Source of the DNA: Thinopyrum elongatum | Lineage: Eukaryota; Streptophyta; Magnoliopsida; Poales; Poaceae | Assembly (NCBI GenBank): GCA_011799875.1 | Contig: CM022297.1 | Location: 368,667,551 to 368,731,550 of the forward strand | Direction of reading: 5' to 3' | Length of the DNA stretch: 64,000 bases | Shown here: positions 34,508-45,852 of the stretch, piece after piece | Layout: each line of letters starts with the position of its first letter | Numbering within the stretch: the stretch's first letter is position 1 | Program-made: the position numbers and the translations under genes | The notes under the pieces: model-generated | Told to the model about the DNA's origin: nothing | Databases searched by the model: none | The model's input: the letters and a program-made list of their open reading frames with translations, nothing else

Positions 34508-35439
34508 TGTTGGTACAACAAACATTTACATTTGTTGCTCGGACTTACACACAGGTGCATTGGCATCATTTATTCAGCATCAACACCCAAAGCAAGGCCA
34601 AGCAAGGCCAAGCCAGATAAGTAGCTCTTAGTGAGATCAAAGGGCGGATCAAGAAGACCAAGACAACCAAGACAGAAGAATATCACCTTGGGAAGGCCTC
34701 CCTTGCCGGGCAGGATAGCCTGGCCGGGTCTAGACTGTCTCAGGGGCAAGTCCAAGATTTCCCCGGCAAGCTTGCCGGGTCTGCCAGGGGCAGGATCCCC
34801 GCCAAGACACCACCGCTCCACCGCACAGTGACGCAAGTCACTTATCAGTGCGGTGTCGAGCCCCCAAGTGATTAAGCAGCCTCTGCTAAGCACGCGGTGG
34901 CCCATTGGAAGACAAGATTTATCCAAATGACACCCATCCAGAGGCGTGTCAAGTTGATAAGCAAGAGATGATTATGCGGCTCGGCAGGCCTGTCGGGTTT
35001 CGCCCTCCACATGACACCTAGCAGTGCATTTAATGCAGTTTGTCTTAACTACCAGAGTTAGGTATGATAGCACTGTTGGCTATCTAATTAGTAGATAAAG
35101 ACTGTTTTGCCATTGTGGTTACCCCTTAAGCTATAAAAGGAGGTCCAAGGTGACCTAGCATAGGATTCGGACCCTCACACACTTATACGCGCGTAGCTGC
35201 TCTCCCCGAGGCACCCTTGCCGGGCTTGAGCGTTGCATGCTCGTTGTGTTCTTCCACTCAATCCACCAAAGCATGAGTAGGGTTTTACGCTATAACAGCA
35301 GCCCAAACCTGGGTAAAAACCACCAGTGTCACCACAGTCGTGTTGTTCCATGGCTTCTGTTCTTTGTGCAACGTGATCTCCCCCTTGCCGAACCACAAGG
35401 GGCTCATGGCCCCATAGGTGATCGTGATCCACCACGACA
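34508..35439 (+). repeat. E2 5' LTR
   Basis: This 932-base LTR begins TGTTGGTACAACAAAC and ends CACCACGACA. The TATA box CTATAAAAGGAGG is at 35131-35140. A 9-base AAGGCCAAG-type duplication near 34600 is missing from the 3' copy. Confidence 0.9.
35131..35140 (+). promoter_or_regulatory. TATA box in the E2 5' LTR
   Basis: CTATAAAAGG followed by AGG, the same motif as in E1. It lies about 300 bases before the LTR end. Confidence 0.6.
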
Positions 35440-35460
35440 TCTTTGGCGCGCCAGGTAGGG
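35440..35460 (+). other. E2 primer-binding-site region
   Basis: TCTTTGGCGCGCCAGGTAGG directly follows the LTR. It is the equivalent of the E1 block at 29933-29914. Confidence 0.7.
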
Positions 35461-35539
35461 GGAATCGCTTGTGTGAACCTGAAGCCGTAAACAGTGCGTC
35501 GAGCTCCATCATCGATCATCATCATCGTCATCCTCGTGC

Positions 35540-37478
35540 ATGGCACCCAAGAAGAAGTTCGGCGCAACCGCACATCCTTACACTTCGAAGGCCCCCTCTC
35601 ACGCGGCCGCGGACGCCGCTGGCACCACGGCGGTGTTGGGTGAGGTGGGTACCACGAGAGGCGGGACCAGTGTAGGCGGCACTATCGTTGTGTCCCCCAT
35701 GGACGAAGCTAGAGCGAGAAGCGCCGGGGGAGGGACAGCATCAACAAAATCTAGACGGGCATAACCCGCAAGCTGCGGATGGAGGGGGCGTTCAGTCTCC
35801 ACCACCCAGCCACACCAGCGGGCGCAGCCGCAGTGACGACACCCACTCTGGCGCAAGTCATGACCCTCTAGCCGTGCCTGTTACGGGCGCGGCCACTGGA
35901 CACGCACCTCGCCCAGAACAAGGCGAGCGAGCTGAAGCACCGAATGGGGTCACCAATCCCCAAGTGCAGCCCACTCATCATCAGGCCGCCTTGGCGATCG
36001 ATCCGCGACGGCGTGAGCGTAGCGACGGCCCTGCTGGTACTACGAGGAGCCGGGCGACGTCATGATCTGCCTCGTCAGCTGTGCCAAGCACAGCTACGAA
36101 AGCCATGGCACGGGCCCAACTCCTACTGAGATTTCCAATGGCAGCTGATCAGATGGATGAGTGGAGAGCCACCATCTAGAGCTTGATCGGCTTTGCTGAG
36201 GCCGGGGGATCACGGGGGGCGGAGCCATCGCGGCGCCCGCAGGCGACGACAACAACTCGAGTTGCTGGCCGCGTTGAGGGGGCCACACTAATGGTGCAGT
36301 CCCCTCCACGACAGCAAACCCAGAGGCAGCAACAAGAGCAACGCGACCACGAGCCCGACGAAGCCTCAATGGCCTCATCTGATCCACGAGCCCGTCAAGA
36401 TCAGCGGCAGGTCCTAGAAGATCGACGGAGGGAAAACGTGTGTGTCACTATAGAGCGGCGCCGGGAGACCCGCCGTTAACTTGACAGACATAGTGGCCCA
36501 GTCCTCAACGAACCCGCGCCCAATGAGGGTGTGTACTTACCTTTTGAGGTTGGGTGCCCTGCCTTCACTTGCGAGCTGTGGCAAGTCCGTTGGCCATCTG
36601 CCCGCGTTTTCAAGCCAGAATTGCCAGAAAAATATGATGGAAAGTTGAACTCGGTAGAGTTCTTGAGCATTTACACGATTGCTATTCAAGCCGCCTGGGG
36701 CAGGGATGAGAAAGTGTTTGCCAACTAGTTCCCTTTGGCGCTCAAGTCAAACGTGAGGTCGTGGCTGATGCACCTGCCGGAGAACTCCATCTCATCATGG
36801 GCTGACATGTGCAATGAGTTTGTTGTCGCCTTCAAGGGTGGCCATCAAGAGCCAGGACGCGCCAATGATTTGCAAGTCCTTCCACAGAAGGAAGGGGAGA
36901 GCTTGTGAAAGTATATGCAAAGATTCAGTCAAGTGCACCGCAACATTCCAGAGATACACCCGGCAGCTGTGATTGCTGCGTTCCATTCAAACATGCGCAA
37001 TAGAAGGATACGTTCTAAGATGAACGTCCGACTGCCCAAGATCGTCAATGAGTTGTACACCTTGGCAGAGAAATGCGCTCGAGCTGAAGAGGGAAGGCGA
37101 CTTCCTGGAGAGGAGGAAGGAGCAGAGGTTGATTCAGACGACGATGACGAGGCCAGTGGCCCGAAGAAGAGAGGCCGGAGGCACAACAAGAAACGCGAGG
37201 AGAAGTCAGTGTTGGCCGTTGAGGGTTCTGGCGATCTCAGCACCGGCAAGAAGGCCAAAACCGAAGCCCCCGGCAAGGAAGCTGCCGCGTGCACTGATTG
37301 CCGGGAGGCTACGGTAGCAGAGAAAGCTGGGAAGTCCGATGGGCCATACTGCAAAATCCACCGCACCAAAGGTCATGATCTCCAAGAATTCCATCAAGTC
37401 GAGCAGCTTGTTAAAAGGCAGAAGGCGGAGTATGAAGAGCGTGACAGAGAGATAGACCAAGAAGGTGCTAGCGGGAAG
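35540..37478 (+). pseudogene. E2 gag
   Basis: The probable start is ATG 35540 (MAPKKKFGATAHP). The frame shifts around 35750 and continues through a Pro/Ser/Ala-rich linker to a second conserved block beginning MARAQLLLRF (36105). The Gag core follows (FPLALKSNVRSWLMHLPEN, FVVAFKGGHQEPG, KYMQRFSQVHRNIPEIHP). Then come a basic/acidic linker (SDDDDEASGPKKRGRRHNKK) and a Cys-containing block (ACTDCREATVAEK ... YCKIHRTKGHDL). In-frame stops: 36063-36065, 36177-36179, 36477-36479, 36726-36728 and 36906-36908. CACTA2 interrupts at 37478/37479. Gag normally builds the virus-like particle in the cytoplasm. Confidence 0.87.
37476..37478. other. Left target-site duplication of CACTA2 (AAG)
   Basis: AAG at 37476-37478 is repeated at 46358-46360. 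A 3-base duplication is the CACTA hallmark. Removing CACTA2 and one AAG joins the E2 frame in phase. Confidence 0.85.
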
Positions 37479-37500
37479 CACTGGTACAACGAGGTGCTAT
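37479..37500 (+). repeat. CACTA2 left terminal inverted repeat
   Basis: CACTGGTACAACGAGGTGCT pairs with CACTACTGCAGGATGCTGCT from the right end at about 15 of 20 positions by eye. Confidence 0.75.
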
Positions 37501-37701
37501 ACAAACGGTTTTTAACCCCTTTCCGCGACGGTGTTCTGAACCGTCGCCTAGTGAGTGACTACGATAGGGAGGTCCTTCCCACACGACCCAGAAACCGTCG
37601 GGGATAGGCCCTCCTGGCACACACGCTCAGCAAAATGAGGTCGTGTGCGACGGGCGAGCGATCAAATATGATTATACATGCCCAATCAGTTCCGGTCGTA
37701 A

Positions 37702-37897
37702 GTACATCCCACACAATCAGTCCCAAACAAACATTTCCATTTGTTATGTACATTCCACACAGTCAATCCAAGGAATACGTTTCCGTTCTTATGTACATCC
37801 CACACAGTCAATCCAGGGAAAACGTTTCCGTTCGTATGTACATCCCACACAGTCAATCCAGGGAAAACGTTTCCGTTCGTATATACATCCCACACAG
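37702..37897 (+). repeat. CACTA2 left subterminal 45-base tandem array
   Basis: The unit begins GTACATCCCACACAGTCAAT and contains a GTTTCCGTTCGTAT core. Starts at 37702, 37748, 37793, 37838 and 37883 give about 4.3 copies. Units 3 and 4 are nearly identical, showing recent amplification. Confidence 0.85.
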
Positions 37898-38278
37898 TTT
37901 TATGTATAGTCTCGTGTGTGATAGGTGTAACTATCATACACGCTCTGCCCCGGTTAACCGTTTGCTTTTATTCAACTACGTCACACACGATTTGATGAAG
38001 AAAACTGTATGGCATTGGGCTATCCACCACAAGCGCTTTTACTGCTAGAACCGTTTGCAAAGTTCCATGACCCATTTAGCAGGTTTATTAGTTTACAATT
38101 AATAATTCCAGTATTACGCAAATTCACATTTCATATCGAACAGCTATTTGCCAATTTCATATCAGGCACATAAATATATTTTAACATCACAATACGATAG
38201 CTACCTGAAAACAGCACAATACAACATATAGCTAGTTCATCTTCATAAGAACAATATTAGAACAATATATTCATTTCC

Positions 38279-39672
38279 CTAATCGAGATCATCCAGGCTC
38301 ATCTTATCCACCTCTGCTTTCAGTTCAGTAAGAACCTGTTTTGCACTGGCCAACTGGGAAAGTGCCTCCTCCTTCGCCAACACCATCTTAGCAAAGTCTG
38401 ATTTAAAATATCTAAGCTCATTCTCCACCTCCTCTTTTTATCCTGCATCTTCAAATATTCTTCAGCGTTGGCAACACTTTCTCTAAGCCTACCTCTGTTC
38501 TCTTCCTCATACATGCTCCAGAGCTTTGCTAGGCACATCTTCAAAGACTGTGGCCACTCTTGATCAACCCACTCCAGGTAAGAACACTTCCGTTCATCCT
38601 ATAATATTTAAAACTAGATCAGTAACAATTGTAGGGGAAATGGGTTTATAGGAACATAGAGAATCACCAATACTTATTTTGAAAAACTAAAGAAACAGCT
38701 TAATTATGACATATCTTCTCAAAAAGATCAATGTGCAAATGAATTAATTGCTACTGAGACAACAACCAAATTCTGAAACATCAGAAGCTATAATTAACTA
38801 CAACAACGCTACAAGTTCTTACTCATGTACTATAAATAACAAATTGAACACTTTATGAGGACGCTAAATATAACTGCAACAGCATAGCGACAGTGTTTGG
38901 AGGACATCAAATTGATACTAACAGGTGTGTACATGCACAAATTTAGTAACATAGAACTAATAGCACTAAGGCCGTCCACTATGTATGCCAAAACTGGTGT
39001 ACAGACAATTGTTGCTACATTTCGCACTGGTGCCCTGCACTGGCGAGCCGATGCAGCGAAAAAAAATCAGGGACCCGGACTCCGGAGCACCTAGTTGCTC
39101 CGATGCCCAGTTCCTTCGTGCCATAAAGATTTAGTATTTTACTACTTGGCTGCTCGGATGTGTGGTCCAAAGTTGGCTGCACAAACTGCTGAAGCGGTGC
39201 CAAATAATTTTCTAATGGCACCGCTGATGAGATGGCAACATTTTTAGATACTAGGTACAAATTGTGACACTGTCTTAGGATGCGTTTGGTTGAAGGTGTG
39301 GTATGAATGGGTTGGGACCATGACAGTGTCTAAATCACATCTAACAAATGATTTGTAACAACGAAAGTGGGGCTAACCTTCTCTGCACATGCCAGAAACT
39401 TCCTCCCACTGTCCACAGATTCAAACGCAACTAGCTTCACACATGGAGATTGATGGTGACAACGAGCAGACAGATCTTCAGCCACCCCGCTCCATTCGTT
39501 GCAACTAATGGTCCTAGGGAGCTACAAGAGGAAGAAATGACTCAAATCGACTATCGGGTTAAAATCCTTCATTCCAAGTCATAGCCCGAGAGAGAGAAGA
39601 GAGGCATACCCAGGTGGTGAAGGAGTCTTCGTCGGAGGAGGAACCGCTGGAGAGGTCATTGAAGAAGACCAT
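38279..39672 (-). pseudogene. GRF-zinc-finger-like gene of CACTA2, three predicted exons
   Basis: Exon 1 is 39672-39610 (MVFFNDLSSGSSSDEDSFTT), donor GTATGC. Exon 2 is 39521-39378, after a TTGTAG acceptor; it contains CHHQSPCVKLVAFESVDSG, then RKFLACAEK. Exon 3 is 38598-38279, after TTATAG, starting with CSYLEWVDQEW and continuing as a Leu/Glu-rich helix to a TAG at 38281-38279. The spacing C..H..C, then GRKFLAC and CSYLEWVD, resembles the GRF zinc finger followed by a coiled coil seen in many plant transposon-borne proteins. Splice phases agree across exons 1-3. Exon 3 needs a frame change after about 38440 (its length is not a multiple of three), so this copy is probably broken. Transposition or a host-derived role is unknown. 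Confidence 0.6.
38599..39377. other. Intron 2 of the GRF-like gene
   Basis: About 780 AT-rich bases without a gene. The stretch 38968-39280 (from TAAGGCCGTCCACTATG to AGGATGCGTTTGG) differs in composition. It may be a small separate insertion, but I see no clear terminal repeats. Confidence 0.4.
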
Positions 39673-40197
39673 GGCGACCCCGGCGGTAGGATGCGAGACG
39701 GCGAGAGCGAGGAAGCAAGCAAGGAAGCAGCTATAGCTTAGGAAGGAAGGAAGGAGGAAACATGGGAAATGTGACTTGTGGTCAGGGAGAAAAGGGGGTG
39801 GGGAAGGGCGACGGGGGTAGATATTTCGGCGGTAAGCCAAAAATTTCGAAATGTGGAGGGAAACTTTGCGCGTAGTGCCGCCGGACACCATTCTTTGAAC
39901 GATTGTGTGCATCACAAACGATTTTTCTGCTTTACGTGCATGGGATGAGTTTGATAATTCAAATTTTGGTGGAAATTTCCCTGGGTACTGTCCTCATCCA
40001 CGTCATTGCATAATTTAAAATCGCTTGCTAATTTGGGCACACAAAAGAGCGTACAGCACACACACCACACTTACTGAATCGAGCAATTTTAGTAATTAAA
40101 CAGAGCCAGTTGATCTAAACATTGCTCTAACAAAAGACCAGCATTAAAAACAAAGCCTAAGTACGCATAATTTTAACAAAGCCGCCGCCACACTGGC
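39673..40197. other. Intergenic region of CACTA2
   Basis: Upstream region of the GRF-like gene and downstream region of the Ala-rich gene. No supported frame. Confidence 0.4.
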
Positions 40198-40893
40198 CTA
40201 TGCATCGCCAGTGTGAGATGAGATGTCGATGACTTGTCCTGACGACATGCCGCCGTTGCTGGACTCCGCGTCCCCCCTGCTGAAGTCGACCGCATCCTCA
40301 TCCTAGTCCTTGTCCTCGGCGCCACCCTCAAGGTTGTAGTACTCGTAGTAGTGGCTGCGCCAGAGCTCGCGTTGGGACTGCACTGCCGATTCCTCGACGG
40401 ACAGACTCTTCTCTACCTCGACCTCGGCCACGTGCAACTCCTTCTCATGGCGCTCCTCGATCTCCGCCGCCTCCTGCATCTCCAACTCCCACTCGGCGAT
40501 CTCATGAGGAAGCAGGTGCTCCATGGCCACCGCTGCCTTTTCGGACGTGGGTTGCATGCTGCATTCCGAGGTGGCCTGGAATATCTTGGCATGTGTGTCG
40601 TCGATCTTGGCGTGGATGGCCTCGACCAGGGCCAGGGCGACATCGGCGGCACGGACGACAGCTCGAGCGCTCTCGGCGTTTGCAGCCGCTGTCGCAGCAG
40701 CACCTGCAGCCGTCTCGGCTGCTGCAGCTGCCCTGTCGGCTGCCGCAGATGCCCTCTCAATGGATGTGGCCACGCTCAATGCGGATGCGGCAGCACTCTT
40801 GGCGTAGGTGGCTGCACTCTCGGCGCAGGCGGCGGTGCTCGGGGAGGACGCGACTACCATATGGGCCTTCACGAAGCGTTTCCACGACGTCAT
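40198..40893 (-). pseudogene. Ala-rich coiled-coil protein of CACTA2
   Basis: ATG at 40893 starts MTSWKRFVKAHMVVASSPS. A long Ala/Glu/Ser-rich region follows (residues about 20-100), then an acidic helix around EIEERHEKELHVAEVEVEKS. A TAG at 40305-40303 ends the 196-residue frame. The same frame stays open to a TAG at 40200-40198 with an acidic tail, so the first stop may be a mutation. A TATA-like CTATTTAAG lies on the minus strand at 40997-40989. No known domain is present. The high GC content contrasts with the AT-rich surroundings. Confidence 0.5.
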
Positions 40894-40988
40894 CTTTGCA
40901 AGAAGGGGTTGCGGGAATGGGGATAGGGATTCATGGATTCGGGGGTTGCCGGCAGTGGAGCAGACGAGCCGGCGAAGCTTAAGGAAGA

Positions 40989-40997
40989 CTTAAATAG
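40989..40997 (-). promoter_or_regulatory. TATA-like box upstream of the Ala-rich gene
   Basis: CTATTTAAG on the minus strand, about 100 bases upstream of the ATG at 40893. Confidence 0.4.
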
Positions 40998-41135
40998 ACC
41001 CACGAATTTTCATAGCAAACGGTTCCTACAAAAAACTGTGTGTGATGTTGTTGATATTTTTTATTAGCTGTGAAAGACGAATTTGGAGTAAAGTGGCAAC
41101 GGATGGTGCTTTAAAGGTACGAGAAAATTTGTAGT

Positions 41136-43445
41136 ACTAATACAACTATCATGTCAAATTTTGGAAAATTTCAGGGGTCACTTGACCTTTTAAGACATTT
41201 AAGTGATTTTCTAGCCATTTAATGACCGTAATTCAAATTTGAACTACATGTACATGCAACAGCTAACCATAACGGTTTGAAAAGTCATATTTTGTGTACT
41301 TGTGTGCGAGTTAATTCCATGTGCTGTAAATTGGAAGGAATTTTCAAACATATTGGCCTCACGGCTATGACAAAATTAAGCATGGAGTGCCATGGCATTT
41401 AAATTCCAAAAAATTAAAAAAAGATCAGAAACACATGAAACCTTGCTTGATGTAATGTCATGCCACCAAGATGATGTGGTAAAAAATTTGGCATGTTTGA
41501 CGAAAGTTTGGACACACACCCCTCACAAACCGAAGCAACTCACTAGAAGGCTCGTGGTTCCGAGGGGGAACAATGCATGTTTGATGACGAACGGGCAATA
41601 GCTTCCTCTTACGGGCTTCAAAAAATTTCTACAGTTAACATGCACTAATACGACTATCGTGTCAAAATTTGGAAAAGCTCAGGGATCATTTGACCTTTTT
41701 AAGACATTTAAGTGATTTTCTAGCCATTTAATGACCATAATCCAAATTCGAACTACATCTACATGCAACGGCTAACCATAACGGTTTGAAAAATCATATT
41801 TTGTGTACTTGTGTGTGAGTTAATTCCATGTGCAGTAAATTGGAAGGAATTTTCAAACATATTGGTCTCACGCCCTGGACACATGCATGGAGTGCCATGG
41901 CATTTAAATTCCAAAAAATGAAAAAAAGATCAGAAACACATGAAACCTTGCTTGATGTAATGTCATGCCACCAAGATGATGTTGTAAAAAATTGACTTGT
42001 TTGACGAAAGTTTGGACACACACCCCTCACAAACCGTAGCAACTCACTAGAAGGCTCGTGGTTCTGAGAGGGAACAATGTATGTTTGATGACGAGCGGGA
42101 GATAGCTTCCTCTTATGGCCTTCAAACTTTTTCTACATTTAACGTGCACTAATACAACTATCATGTGAAAATTTGGAAAATTCTAGGGGTCATTTGACCT
42201 TTTAAAGACATTCTAGTGATTTTCTAGCCATTTAATGATCGTAATTCAAATTTGAACTATATCTACATGCAACAGCTAACCATAACGGTTTGAAAAACCA
42301 TATTTGTGTACTTGTGTGCGTGTTAATTCCATGTACAGGAAATTAGAAGGAATTTTCAAACATATTGGTGTCACGGCATGGACACATGCATGGAGTACCA
42401 TGGCATTTAAATTCCAAAAAATTAAAAAATGATCAAAAAACATGAAACCTTACTTGATGTAATGTCATGCCACCAAGATGATGTGGTAAAAAATTGGCCT
42501 GTTTGACGAAAGTTTGGACACACACCCCTCACAAGCCGTAGCAACTCACTAGAAGGCTCGTGGTTCCGAGAGGGAACAATGTATGTTTGATGACGAACAT
42601 GAGATAACTTCCTCTTATGGCCTTCAAATTTTTTCTACATTTAACATGCACTAATACAACTGTCATGTGAAAATTTGGAAAATTCTAGGGGTCATTTGAC
42701 CTTTTAAAGAAATTTAAGTGATTTTCTAGCCATTTAATGACCGTAATTCAAATTTGAACTACATCTACATGCAACGGCTAACCATAACGGTTTGAAAAAT
42801 CATATTTTTGTGTACTTGTGTGCGAGTTAATTCCATGTGCAGTAAATTTGAAGGAATTTTCAAACATATTAGTGTCACGGTCTGGACACACATGCATGGA
42901 GCGCCATGCCATTCAAATTCCAAAAAACAAAAAAATGATCAGAAACACATGAAACCTTGCTTGACGTAATGTCATGCCACCAAGATGATGTGGTACAATA
43001 ATTGGCCTGTTTGACGAAATTTTGGACACACACCCCTCACAAACCGGAGCAACTCACTAGAAGGCTCGTGGTTTCGAGAGGGAACAATGCGTGTTTGATG
43101 ACGAACGAGCAATAGCTTCCTCTTATGGGCTTCAAAAAATTTCTACAGTTAACATGCACTAATACAACAGTCATGTCAAAACTTGGAAAATTTCAGGGGT
43201 CATTTGACCTTTTTTAAGACATTTAAGTGATTTTCTAGCCATTTAATGATCATAATCCAAATTTGAACTACATCTACATGCAGCGGCTAACCATAACTGT
43301 TTGAAAAAAAATATTTATGTACTTGTGTGCGAGTTAATTCCATGTGAAGTAAATTGGAACGAATTTTTAAACATATTGGTGTCACGGCTTGGACACATGC
43401 ATGGAGTGCCATGGCATTTAAATTCCAAAAAATTAAAAAATCATC
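41136..43445 (+). repeat. Tandem array of a 505-base unit, about 4.6 copies
   Basis: Units begin ACTAATACAACTATCATGT at 41136, 41644, 42148, 42650 and 43158, so the period is 502-508. Each holds a run of recognisable phrases (GGGGTCATTTGACCTTTT, CTAGCCATTTAATGA, AACGGTTTGAAAAATCAT, GTCATGCCACCAAGATGATG, CTCACTAGAAGGCTCGTGG) in the same order. The last copy is cut at about 43445. Copies differ by scattered substitutions and small indels. Open frames inside are chance frames repeated by the array. Confidence 0.92.
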
Positions 43446-43813
43446 ACACGATGTAAATATCTGGTGTTCAAAAAAGAAAAATGTAAAGATCTGGCAAGAC
43501 AACCGGCCCCCACACGATTGACACTCTATTTCGCGCCTCGAGGTTTGGAAGGTGAGTGGCGCGGGTTATTAATCAGACACGGTTCTGTATTGGAAACCGT
43601 CAGCTATTAAGTTCACACATGGATTTTGCTACGGGAATCGTGTGTAATTCAAACTACAGTACTCGTAAATTCCGGCGACCGGCGTGTGTACTGTTCCCGT
43701 CGATCTAGATTTCGGCCGCCAATAAATACTACCTTGCTCACATCGTCCCGCCTGCATTCTCGTCTACATCCTTACCTCACTCGCCCTCTCTCTCTCTCTC
43801 TCAAATCTCGGCC
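43446..43813. other. Junction and upstream region of the plus-strand CACTA2 gene
   Basis: Mixed sequence with a TATA-like AATAAATAC near 43722 and a CTCTCTCTCTCTCT stretch at about 43785-43802, directly before the ATG at 43814. This is a typical plant core promoter and leader. Confidence 0.45.
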
Positions 43814-44425
43814 ATGGCGCCGCCGATCTGCCCACACGCCGATGAGGAGGCGCCTTCCCCCGAGGACACTTAGTTGAAGAGCAGCGATGAGGAGGACCCC
43901 TACGCGCCACCGAACGAGGTTGCGCCAGACCCCCCAACTTTGCAGTGGTTTTGGGGCCAGTACAATCATTGTCTATGGACGTCGCTGCCACCGGCTGAGA
44001 AAGCTAGGAAAGTGGCGTTTAAGAAGAAGATGGCGGAGGAGGAAGCCAGGTACTAGGCGGCCTGTGAAGCCCGTGATGCCGCCTGAAAAAAGGAGGCGGT
44101 GGAGCTTTGGGGGCGGGCGCGTCGTCGTGCGGAGGAGGTGTACGAAGACGGGTACTTCGCGAGGAAGGTCAAAGGCGCTAGGCGCCTCATTGCTGCGTGG
44201 AGGTAGGCCGATAAGCTCCAGCGTGCCACCGACAAGGAGCTCCGATGGGCGCCCAACGAAATGGCAAGATCGTTCGCGCTCGTCCGCCAGCAAGAGGCAG
44301 ATCGGTACGTCAAGCGCTGCGAGGCGAAGGAGGCGTAGTACTGCCTCCGCGCTGGGAAGACGCCGCGCACCAGGGAGCTGCTGGCGAGGGGCTGCCGAAA
44401 TACTGCCCCCAGGAGGGATTATTAG
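43814..44425 (+). pseudogene. Broken plus-strand gene of CACTA2, unknown function
   Basis: The frame begins MAPPICPHADEEAPSPED in good start context (GCCATGG). It continues in one frame for about 200 residues to GCRNTAPRRDY and a stop. It contains SDEEDPYAPPNEVAPDPP, a LQWFWGQYNHCLW block, and long Lys/Arg/Glu/Ala-rich helices (KKKMAEEEARY, RRRAEEVYEDGYFARK). Five in-frame stops (43871-43873, then after EEEARY, after EARDAA, after IAAWR and after EAKEA) show it is a pseudogene. I recognise no domain. The absence of frameshifts and the steady composition support a once real protein. Confidence 0.55.
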
Positions 44426-44779
44426 TTTTAGTATTGTTCATTTTCAATTTTATGCATTGTACCTAGTAGTTAAGTATCATCACGTATATGTGATGATATT
44501 ATATATATTCTGTGATGAACTAATGAACAATTAATATATATTATGAATTCCATTTTCTATCTGTTTTTATATACTAATTTGTATCTAGCTGTTATCATCC
44601 ACATATACAGAATGGAAAGCATATATACACACATTGAAACAGAACATATAAGAACGGAAAACAGAGTACACACATTGAAACAGAGCAATATTATGATTGC
44701 TGTGAATACATAGCGATCCACGTCGAAATGACTCACCAAAATAAAACGCGTCCATGAGACCATGACCAGCAGCCCTTGC
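44426..44779. other. AT-rich spacer between convergent CACTA2 genes
   Basis: This is the 3' flank of both the plus-strand gene (ends 44425) and the minus-strand gene (ends 44780). No feature beyond a duplicated ACACACATTGAAACAGA phrase (44628 and 44670). Confidence 0.4.
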
Positions 44780-45541
44780 CTACGGTAGCTCTTGGCTCTG
44801 CCTGAACTTGTGCAGGCGTTCGTCCAAGCGGTCGACACGCTCGCGGTACATCTGGAGCGTGATCTCAAGCTCCAAGTTGGCTATTTCATCGGAGATCACC
44901 AGCTCAAGGATATGACGGCCATGTTCCTCTACTGCGCCCAGGTGGACACCTGGGCCAAGCAGGCGGTCGAGCCTAGCGACCAGCACATTGCCATCGAGCG
45001 AGCCGCGGACAAGGCGAACGGCACGACCCATGCGAACGGTGCGGCGGGCGTCCGGTGCAAGTATGGCGCGGCCGACCTCTGGTGCAAGTACGGTGCAGAG
45101 GGCCTCTGCCCACTCCTGGCAAGGAATGGGGGTACTGACAGGACATGTACCCAGCTGCGACGCCCTGTCGACAGCAGGCAAGCGCCGATGGATCCACTCT
45201 TGTTGTGCGGCGCACCGCGCCTCTCGCTCTGCGGTGCTCCAACGGTCTCGCCGTGCGGCGAGCTGCAGCCTATCGGCGCGGATGCACCTAGCTTGCTCTG
45301 TGGTGTGCCATCAATCATGTTGTGCGGCGAGCTGTAGCCTCTTGGCGCTGACATGCCTATCTTGATCAGCGGCGCTGAAGCGCCATGCGCCAAGGGTCTA
45401 CTCAACCCTGGCGATGACGCGCATGACGACGTCGTCCATCACGTTGCCGGGGAGCGCCTCAGCCCCGACAGGCCGTGGCGCCTTCTCATTTTCCTCGTCG
45501 ACGAGGTTGATGGCAGAGGCGGCGCTTTGGTGGGTTGGCAT
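44780..45541 (-). pseudogene. Broken minus-strand gene of CACTA2, unknown function
   Basis: An ATG at 45541 opens MPTHQSAASAINLVDEENEK. The same frame runs to 44780, interrupted by a TAG (about 45403) and a TGA (about 45319). It contains two diverged copies of a (K/D)RLQLAA(Q/R) motif followed by TTEQAR/STAERE, then LGTCPVSTPIPCQEWAEAL and a C-terminal helix (LELEITLQMYRERVDRLDERL). I see no catalytic motif. It converges on the plus-strand gene at 43814-44425. Confidence 0.5.
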
Positions 45542-45852
45542 GCTTGGAAAAGGTGGATGTGCTACAGGCTGTGCTTGTTGCCTCCGTGCGTCGTGTGCCG
45601 CCTAGGTTTATGCGCAATATCGCTGGGTGGCGGGAAACTGGTGAGGAAATGGCAGGAAACGGTGGCGTGTTCATAAAACGCCATCAATTAATGGAAACTT
45701 AGCATAGAAGGAACATCGAGCTAGCACAAGAAGTAGATGATGATCAGATGATCGTTTATCCTAGTTAATTATGCATGTAATAGTTTACTTTGGTGTGTGG
45801 AAATGTCATGTGTGTACTAGCCACCTATGTAATTGGATGTTTGCCACATATT

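Noticed and set aside
37702..37897. Regular 45-base repeats reminiscent of a CRISPR array
   Set aside because: Units are directly adjacent without unique spacers, they lie next to a CACTA terminus, and the genome is a plant.
38968..39280. A small MITE or hAT insertion in intron 2 of the GRF-like gene
   Set aside because: The composition changes, but I could not find matching terminal inverted repeats or a target duplication by eye.
40351..40982. Long frames antisense to the Ala-rich CACTA2 gene
   Set aside because: GC-rich third positions on one strand keep the other strand open; the minus-strand frame has the better start and a TATA-like box.
41392..42042. Short ORFs in the 505-base array on both strands
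   Set aside because: They recur with the array, are broken differently in each copy and have no recognisable motif.
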